DNA of 64,000 bases from Bedellia somnulentella (lineage: Eukaryota; Arthropoda; Insecta; Lepidoptera; Bedelliidae), in NCBI GenBank assembly GCA_963576735.1, contig OY755187.1:3472001-3536000 (forward strand), in the 5' to 3' direction. The notes under the pieces were generated by a model. That model had not been told where the DNA came from, did not search any database, and saw only the letters and a program-made list of their open reading frames with translations. Shown here in pieces: positions 59,601 to 64,000 of the stretch. The first letter of the stretch is position 1; each line of letters starts with the position of its first letter. A program made the translations under genes and the position numbers.

Positions 59601-60509
59601 CAGAAGCATTAGTACCTGCCCTTGCCTTGCCCTTCGGCTATATATTGAGTTTGAGTTTCCATTTTTGTATATATTTACAAGAAGATTTTGTAATACAAAA
59701 TTGTTAATATCGCTCTTACGCCCAATTTCTGAATTCAGTTGTTAAGATTTCAATGCGACAGAACGATACTTGAGTTGTTCTTAGCTGGAAAACTTAATTC
59801 AGAAATCGGGCGTTAGTCTTACAATTTCTGCTTATTGTACGACAGATAGGTTTTCAAACTACCATGGCAAAGCATGGACAGTGCTCTTCCAAAGTGCTAC
59901 TTGTGATCAATTAAAACATATTATTCATCAGAAATTTACTGTGTAGTGTCGGCTTAGAATAGCACTACCCCATTTCTTCCGGTGGGTGTACGTAAGAGGC
60001 GACTAACGGTATTGGGGCTTTTTAAGGGATTTTTGGGCGATGCGGTTGGAGACCCATCACCAACAACCTTTATTTTATCATCTTTTCCCCACGCATCTTC
60101 CAAAAGTGGCTGAGGAATTTATAATTACTTAGCTATGGCTACCCCTTCTAGGGATTTATAGCCGTGAGTAAATGTATGTATGAATGTATGTAAAATTTAC
60201 TGGTTTATTGGTTATTACGACTCTTCAATTTTTTATCTGTTGTTTATTTTTAGGATTCATCTGGGAAGAAACTCAAGAAATCTTTATAGAAGGCATCAAA
60301 TCATATCTCAGGAATATGTGGAACTTTATTGATTTTACTCGCAACTCTTTGTATGTGGCAGTCCTTTTCCTGAGATTCGCCGCTTACATTCAACAGAGGA
60401 CAGAAATATCAAGGGATCCTCAGACCAAGTTTATACCGAGAGAGCAGTGGGACCCATTCGATCCTCAACTTATTGCTGAGGGGTTGTTCGCTGCGGCTAA
60501 TATTTTTAG
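50525..60509 (+). CDS. Trpgamma: TRPC-type channel (TRP-gamma-like), N-terminal half
   Basis: Subunit of a calcium-permeable plasma-membrane cation channel of the TRPC class. Coding starts at the ATG at 50574 (5' UTR from 50525). Coding exons are 50574-50600, 51880-52004, 53785-54022, 54486-54628, 55039-55219, 56462-56653, 57409-57643, 58868-59020 and 60254-60509. All phases match, giving about 516 residues with no stop. Order: [17 protein letters not shown], ankyrin repeats (exons 2-4), the TRP_2 domain with zinc motif His-x3-Cys-x-Cys-x2-Cys (HDVKCGCDEC), then hydrophobic segments near S1 to S4 ending [16 protein letters not shown]. The pore, TRP box and C-terminus lie beyond the window. 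TRP-gamma rather than trp or trpl is a judgement from residues such as [18 protein letters not shown]; the class is sure, the paralogue less so. Confidence 0.9.
50653..50899 (-). repeat. SINE-A copy
   Basis: Complete, from acatacatacatatatatac to ggcactacacggc, in the first TRP intron. Confidence 0.82.
51222..51592 (-). repeat. RTE-1 LINE 3' fragment
   Basis: Encodes the RTE-1 end ([20 protein letters not shown]) and part of the upstream [14 protein letters not shown], with a small deletion near 51510. Confidence 0.8.
51880..52004 (+). CDS. TRP exon 2
   Basis: [20 protein letters not shown], then [20 protein letters not shown] and an Arg codon completed by the next exon. Acceptor tgttcttag, donor ccg|gtaaag. 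Confidence 0.93.
52066..52317 (+). repeat. SINE-A copy
   Basis: Complete, from ctgtgtagtgtcggcttaga to gtatatgtatatgtatgtat, in TRP intron 2. Confidence 0.83.
52395..52560 (+). repeat. Decayed fragment of the second RTE-type LINE
   Basis: aactggcatggacacattgt, tagacctccgaaaaggtgga and the gctgatgata end. Confidence 0.5.
52641..53505. mobile_element. MITE-3 copy interrupted by SINE-B
   Basis: Starts tcgatacgcaaagttttttt and ends aaaactttgcataccgg. It is the same element as at 30.4 kb, split by the SINE-B at 53071-53436. Confidence 0.87.
53071..53436 (-). repeat. SINE-B copy with 12-bp TSD
   Basis: A complete 366-bp SINE-B flanked by GTTTAAAAACAT at 53059-53070 and 53437-53448. Nested in MITE-3, so younger than it. 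Very close to the 24.2 and 62.8 kb copies. Confidence 0.95.
53600..53685 (-). repeat. Diverged SINE-A fragment
   Basis: agcttcagaattagaaattt, gcgtttttggaagttcagtg. The middle part only. Confidence 0.45.
53785..54022 (+). CDS. TRP exon 3 (ankyrin repeats)
   Basis: [38 protein letters not shown] and [20 protein letters not shown] mark ankyrin helices. Ends DNEPY in phase 0. Acceptor atatctttccag, donor tat|gtaagt. Confidence 0.94.
54063..54291 (+). repeat. SINE-A copy with 11-bp TSD
   Basis: SINE-A flanked by TTTTTAAATGG at 54052-54062 and 54292-54302, 40 bp after the exon 3 donor. Confidence 0.9.
54486..54628 (+). CDS. TRP exon 4 (last ankyrin repeat)
   Basis: [47 protein letters not shown] then a split Lys codon. 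His of PHD is the first residue of the TRPC zinc motif. Donor taa|gtaagt. Confidence 0.94.
55039..55219 (+). CDS. TRP exon 5 (TRP_2 domain, zinc Cys residues)
   Basis: [60 protein letters not shown] then Gln. The three Cys complete the TRPC zinc site. Donor cag|gtattt. Its last 100 bp are copied downstream. Confidence 0.94.
55277..55511 (-). repeat. SINE-A copy
   Basis: Between exon 5 and its partial copy: tail acatacatatactcacagct, head gtgctattctaagc, with the last head bases cut off. Confidence 0.82.
55525..55627 (+). pseudogene. Frameshifted partial copy of TRP exon 5
   Basis: It matches 55115-55219 closely (caccgcgcgctggcttcacc to gaactccggaatttggcgtt) and keeps the donor cag|gtattc. 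It has a 3-bp and a 1-bp deletion, so the frame breaks, and there is no acceptor at its start. A dead exon copy. Confidence 0.88.
55878..56117 (+). repeat. SINE-A copy
   Basis: From gctgtgtagtgtcggctacc to gtatatgtatgtatgtatg, flanked by GTAAGATG on both sides (near 55871 and 56114). Confidence 0.83.
56247..56345 (+). repeat. RTE-1 3' fragment
   Basis: tgatggatgtaaacgaagct, gtctctgcctaccccaatgg, attaatggcgtgagtatata. Confidence 0.75.
56462..56653 (+). CDS. TRP exon 6 (TRP_2 domain)
   Basis: [40 protein letters not shown] and [14 protein letters not shown]. Acceptor tttgtttaaag, phase 0 at both ends, donor aaa|gtaagt. A SINE-A is inserted just past the donor and has duplicated it. Confidence 0.93.
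56664..56924 (-). repeat. SINE-A inserted at the exon 6 splice donor
   Basis: A full SINE-A flanked by a 13-bp duplication AAAGTAAGTAGTA at 56651-56663 and 56925-56937. Each copy holds the exon end and a complete donor (AAA|GTAAGT). Confidence 0.95.
56985..57265 (+). repeat. SINE-B, 3'-truncated
   Basis: Head ttagtccattcggtagaacg, gagttcaaatcctgggtcag, body to caaaacgtggattcgctgaa. The end is missing. Confidence 0.8.
57409..57643 (+). CDS. TRP exon 7 (end of TRP_2, S1 and start of S2)
   Basis: [52 protein letters not shown], then [15 protein letters not shown]. Two hydrophobic stretches are consistent with S1 and the start of S2. Ends with one base of a Leu codon. Donor tat|gtaagt. Confidence 0.94.
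57671..57911 (-). repeat. SINE-A copy
   Basis: acatgcatataatcacggct to attaacactacatagc, diverged. Confidence 0.75.
57917..58040 (-). repeat. Decayed SINE-A fragment
   Basis: gtaagcatgagctttagaat, gttgttggtgggtctccaat. Part only. Confidence 0.45.
58135..58678 (-). repeat. SINE-A split by RTE-1
   Basis: The tail part (catatacccgcgaccataaa) and the rest (aggggtgacagagcttcaga to ggcactacaaggc) are separated by the RTE-1 fragment below. Confidence 0.8.
58167..58444 (-). mobile_element. RTE-1 5'-truncated copy with 11-bp TSD
   Basis: A 278-bp RTE-1 3' end in SINE-A, flanked by ATAAATTTATA at 58156-58166 and 58445-58455. It encodes [20 protein letters not shown] and the end PNGN. A clear case of target-primed insertion. 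Confidence 0.93.
58868..59020 (+). CDS. TRP exon 8 (end of S2, start of S3)
   Basis: [50 protein letters not shown] then a split Gly codon. Acceptor tctgtttacag, donor ttg|gtgagt. Confidence 0.93.
59082..59337 (+). repeat. SINE-A copy with 10-bp TSD
   Basis: Full SINE-A flanked by AATTAACATA at 59072-59081 and 59338-59347. Confidence 0.92.
59476..59660 (+). repeat. SINE-B with internal deletion
   Basis: Head gccgtgatagctcagtgggt and gagggttcaaatctcg, then directly gttcagaagcattagtacct and the 3' part. Confidence 0.7.
59719..59812. mobile_element. MITE-1 copy, shortened
   Basis: Ends cgcccaatttctgaattcag and ttcagaaatcgggcg, flanked by TTA on both sides (59716-59718 and 59813-59815). The middle gttaagatttcaatgcgaca is identical to the 12.6 kb copy. 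Confidence 0.85.
59941..60192 (+). repeat. SINE-A copy with 9-bp TSD
   Basis: A near-consensus SINE-A flanked by AAATTTACT at 59932-59940 and 60193-60201, 61 bp before exon 9. Confidence 0.92.
60254..60509 (+). CDS. TRP exon 9 (end of S3, S4 region)
   Basis: [51 protein letters not shown], then [20 protein letters not shown] and AAANIF. Acceptor ttatttttag, donor tag|gtcagt, leaving two bases of the next codon. The following exon is not in the window. Confidence 0.93.
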
Positions 60510-61312
60510 GTCAGTCTGCAAAAAAATATTAATTTTCAGGTTTTATACATAGATATACGAGTATATACTCTGTCACCTTTAGGAAGAAGGGCACAGCGAA
60601 TTTTTTTTTAGATATAATTAATACTAACAGATTTATCGATATTTTATTAAATTTAATGACTGCCGTTGCTCCGCTTTCCGGTAAGTACAAAACGAGGTAT
60701 TTTTAAGATAATTTTACTAAGCTAACTCCGCGATATCTAGTTAAAAGATCGCTCGTACTAGCTATGCTGAAATTGTTACTATTATTTATTTATTTATTTA
60801 CATAAGGAAAACAAACATATACTTAAAGATACTTAGAACTTACTTAGTCGTACTTAAAATTAGGATGCACTTTTAACACACATTAGCCTAATAGTTTTCA
60901 CCAATAAAATATGGAACCTTAGTCCTTCTCAAATTTGACAGTAAAATGAAATGTTAACTGGGTATTAATCACAGGTATTAATTGTAAATGTAAAAATATA
61001 TATACCAACAAAATAAACATAAACATACTCACTCAAACATATATATGTGTATTATTTATACAATATTGTGTAATACATATATGTATATGATTACTAGATA
61101 TATTTTTAAGACTCCTAATGTGTACTTTTAAGCAAACTCACCCGAATTGTTAAAGCAACGACTTAAATAATTCGTTTAGCCCACCCAATAACTATAATTA
61201 AACTCCTAAATCGTAAAACTTATTTATCCTTGCCAAAATGTATGTGCATGGGAGTAGATTGAATGCGTGGGCTAAAGTAAAGTACGTAGTTAAATGAAAC
61301 TCGTTTATGTTC
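60510..61312. other. TRP intron 9, unassigned
   Basis: AT-rich. A (TTTA)n run lies near 60783-60813. Nothing else is recognised. Confidence 0.45.
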
Positions 61313-61593
61313 AATTGAAACAACTTTTGATTTTCGGATATTTTAATCGCGTATTATTACATTACTTCTAAAGCCCGACGTTTCGAAAACTTTTCAGTTA
61401 TCATGGTCACGGGAAGACTGAGGTGTTATTTGTCATTATACATGTATCATGTATAATGTGTCATGTATAATGACAAATAACACCTCAGTCTTCCCGTGAC
61501 CATGATAACTGAAAAGTTTTCGAAACGTCGGGCTTTAGAAGTAATGTAATAATACGCGATTAAAATATCCGAAAATCAAAAGTTGTTTCAATT
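61313..61593. repeat. Perfect 132-bp inverted repeat
   Basis: Arms at 61313-61444 and 61462-61593 are exact reverse complements by my reading, with a 17-nt loop (tatcatgtataatgtgt). The arm contains agcccgacgtttcgaaaact and atcatggtcacgggaagact. Probably a foldback MITE inserted or made recently. Confidence 0.93.
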
Positions 61594-61783
61594 ATAATGT
61601 GCAATCGTGAAAATCTTAGAAAATACTATCGTTTATGTTCAGTTTTGATGAAATGAAAAATACTGAATTCTATTTTATTTTAATCCCCTTAAGCGTGGTA
61701 TACCATTATCTCTAACTTGGGTAAAAGTTTCTTTTATCTTTAATAATGTCTAACGGCGATAATCTTATAAATTATTACTACTA

Positions 61784-62039
61784 CATACATACATATATAC
61801 ATATACTCACGGCTTTAAATCCCTAGAAGGGGTAGCCAGAGCTAAGGAATTAGAAATTCGTCAGCCACTTTTGGAAAATTGAGTGGGGAAAAGATGGTAA
61901 AGTAAAGGTTGTTGGTGATGGGTCTGCAACCGCATCGCCCAAAAATCCCATTAAAGCCCCAATACCATTAGTCGCCTCTTACGTACACCCATCGGTAGGA
62001 ACGGGGTAGTGCTATTTTAAGCCGACACTACACGGCGAA
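61784..62039 (-). repeat. SINE-A copy with 11-bp TSD
   Basis: Full SINE-A flanked by TATTACTACTA at 61773-61783 and 62040-62050. Confidence 0.92.
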
Positions 62040-62210
62040 TATTACTACTAATTGTAAGAATAGTAGTAGCTTAATATATTGTATGTTCCATCCTTTAGGG
62101 ACTATGTAAGGCTGTTAATAAAATATCTGACTCCAGGATATATTGCATGTATTTGATAATAATTGAACCGTGGCCGAATAATGGTGTTAACAGTACAAAC
62201 CCCGTAGCAT

Positions 62211-62247
62211 GAAAGAAAGAAGAAAAGAAAGAAAGAAAGAAAGAAAC
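62211..62247. repeat. (GAAA)n microsatellite
   Basis: Imperfect GAAA/GAAGA run ending in four clean gaaa units. Confidence 0.85.
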
Positions 62248-62445
62248 ATAATTTATGAGTCAGTTTCTCACTTCTCATGTGACATACGCGCGTGACATAA
62301 GCCTCATGCTACTAGTGCAGGAATTGTAGGCAAGTAAGAAAAGAATAAGTGGGTAGCATAAAATACCCTCATACGTTTTATAGTCATTTCCGAGCACTAG
62401 TGATGTGCCGGAACATTGGAGATTAAGAAATTACAAAAAATCAAT

Positions 62446-62648
62446 ACATACATACATATACTCACGGTATTGAATTCCTAGAAGGCATAGCCAGAGCTGC
62501 GGAATAAGAAACTCCTCAGCCACTTTTGGACGTTTATAGGGGAATAGATTGTAAAGTAAAGGTTTTAGATGATGGGTCTCAAAACGCATCGCTAAAAAAC
62601 ACTTAAAAATCTCCAGCACCCTTAGTTGTCGCTTACGAACACCCACCA
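62446..62648 (-). repeat. SINE-A, diverged
   Basis: atacatacatatactcacgg to cgcttacgaacacccacc. The head is missing. Confidence 0.75.
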
Positions 62649-62817
62649 AAACACACTCAAAAATAACATGAGTTTAAATAGTTTTTTGTAAAAAATATTA
62701 AATTGATTCAATGAACCAACAAACTTACTTGGCCAACCGGCTTAACACGGGTTATTACGACCCCTGTTCACCTTTTACTATATTTAGTTGGATTTAATAA
62801 AAAGTTTATTTTAGTTA

Positions 62818-63184
62818 ACCGTGATAGCCCAGTGGGTAGAACACTCGGTTATCGTGCAAACGACTAGTGTTCAAATCCTGGGTCGGGCCTACACCAATTT
62901 GTCTTTTCTAAAGACATATGTGTGGTTAATTTATCATGGTTGTCAACGGTGAGGGAAAACATCGTGAGGAAACCCACATGGCTGAGTTGTACTTAGTCAT
63001 GTGACAGTGTATTCGTACAAAACGGCGATAGGCCTGCCCCCTATCACGTGAGGACACTGTCCATGCAAAACGTGGGTACTCTGAACACCAGGTGACAAAG
63101 TCACGTGATGTTCAGAAGTATTAGTACCTCTGCCAACCCCTTCGGGGATATTCGGCGTGAACGTTTATGTTTATGTTATGTTAT
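62818..63184 (+). repeat. SINE-B copy, full length
   Basis: A clear full copy: ccgtgatagcccagtgggta, tgttcaaatcctgggtcggg, ccccttcggggatattcggc, gtgaacgtttatgtttatgt. Confidence 0.9.
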
Positions 63185-63237
63185 GTTTATTTTTTATGAA
63201 GATTTTGATTATTTATTATTATAATTTAGCTATTTAG

Positions 63238-63470
63238 TGATTAGAATAGCACTACCCCATTTCTTCCGGGGGGTGTATGAAAGAGGCGACTAACGGTATT
63301 GGGGCTTTTAAGGTATTTTGGACGATGCGGTTGGAGACCCATCACCAACATCCTTTATTTCACCATCTTTTCCTCACGCAAATTCCAAAAGTGGCTGAGA
63401 AATTTCTAATTCCTCAGTTCTGGCTACCCCTTTTAGGGATTTATAGCTGTGAGTATCTATGTATGTATTT
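63238..63470 (+). repeat. SINE-A copy, head slightly truncated
   Basis: From gattagaatagcactacccc to gctgtgagtatctatgtatg. Confidence 0.82.
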
Positions 63471-64000
63471 TGATTATCCATTGAAGAAATAATAAATTGT
63501 TAGACCATTTTCCATTACAGCCTATTCATTACCGACGAACGAACACAAAAAAAATTCTTCCTTTTTTATTATAAGTGTATAGACTCATTGTGAGACTGAT
63601 TAACAAAAAATGGTTACATACTGTAAATCCGAAACTTTTAAACCCGAATATTATTTTACCGAAAACTAATCGACTTTTTTTTAATTGCCATAATATTGTA
63701 CACCGAAATTTCAAATACCATATTCTTACATTCCAGATTATCGATTGACTTTTTTTTTCTTTACTATCATTATGATAAACCACTAGAACGGATTCCCACA
63801 GAATCAAAAACCAGATATACCTTAATTCTGCAATATTGCTTTTCCGAATAATCACTATTCCAAAAAATCATTTTCCATACATTTGAAATACAGATGTATT
63901 GAATGATACCTACTGCTATGAATAATTTTGCAGGCATATTTTATGTAAGTAGTATACCCCGCCCCCCGTCCTCTATATGTAGCAAGCTGCAAGCAAGCAA
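63471..64000. other. TRP intron end of window, unassigned
   Basis: AT-rich, no exon or repeat recognised. A C-rich patch lies near 63957-63968. Confidence 0.4.

Noticed and set aside
62818..62890. tRNA gene suggested by A and B boxes
   Set aside because: The same head begins every SINE-B copy and is followed by the SINE body. The clover-leaf is poor. It is a SINE promoter, not a tRNA gene.
511..63470. Regularly recurring 250-bp repeats as a CRISPR or satellite array
   Set aside because: The copies are dispersed in both orientations with target-site duplications and tails, so they are SINE insertions in a eukaryotic genome.
63529..63855. 108-codon - strand frame as a gene or missing TRP exon
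   Set aside because: AT-rich frame on the wrong strand, no splice sites or family motifs, no match to the next TRP segment.

Overview
This window looks like nuclear DNA of a moth or butterfly. It is AT-rich and eukaryotic, with GT-AG introns, and it is crowded with retroposons and small DNA transposons of lepidopteran type: CTAGT-ending Helitrons, SINEs with (TATG)n or TTATG tails, RTE and Jockey/CR1-type LINE copies and many MITEs. The species cannot be named from the sequence.

Two host genes are supported, both on the + strand. (1) A Mg/Mn-dependent protein phosphatase of the PP2C/PPM family has seven coding exons between 13587 and 31528. Spliced, they give an unbroken 329-residue protein with matching phases at every junction. 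(2) The first nine coding exons of a TRPC-type cation channel, most like TRP-gamma, lie between 50574 and 60509. They encode about 516 residues: ankyrin repeats, the TRP_2 domain with its His-Cys3 zinc motif, and membrane segments about S1 to S4. The pore and C-terminus lie beyond the right edge.

Layout: 1-8.9 kb is repeats around a LINE with two intact ORFs (3534-7650). 8.3-8.8 kb holds a CpG-rich stretch and a possible PP2C promoter. 9-13.5 kb is repeats, including a 1.1 kb foldback element. 13.6-31.5 kb is the PP2C gene. 31.5-50.5 kb is its 3' flank and then repeats, including an RTE copy with target-site duplication and a Helitron with a helicase remnant. 50.5-64 kb is the TRP gene with repeat-filled introns.

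The most unusual point is that coding exons have been repeatedly and partly copied inside both genes: PP2C exon 1 with its splice donor, exons 3 and 4, and exon 6 twice more, plus TRP exon 5. Some copies are dead. PP2C exon 4 copy is open and splice-phase compatible, and the last exon 6 copy encodes another C-terminus. In addition, a SINE landed exactly on the splice donor of TRP exon 6, and its 13-bp target-site duplication doubled the donor. The three dominant retroposon families (SINE-A, SINE-B and the RTE LINE) share a GGCGTGA-type 3' end, which suggests one RTE machinery moves all three. Several nested insertions give a relative age order. SINE-A, SINE-B, RTE-1 and MITE-1 to MITE-5 are working names used only here.
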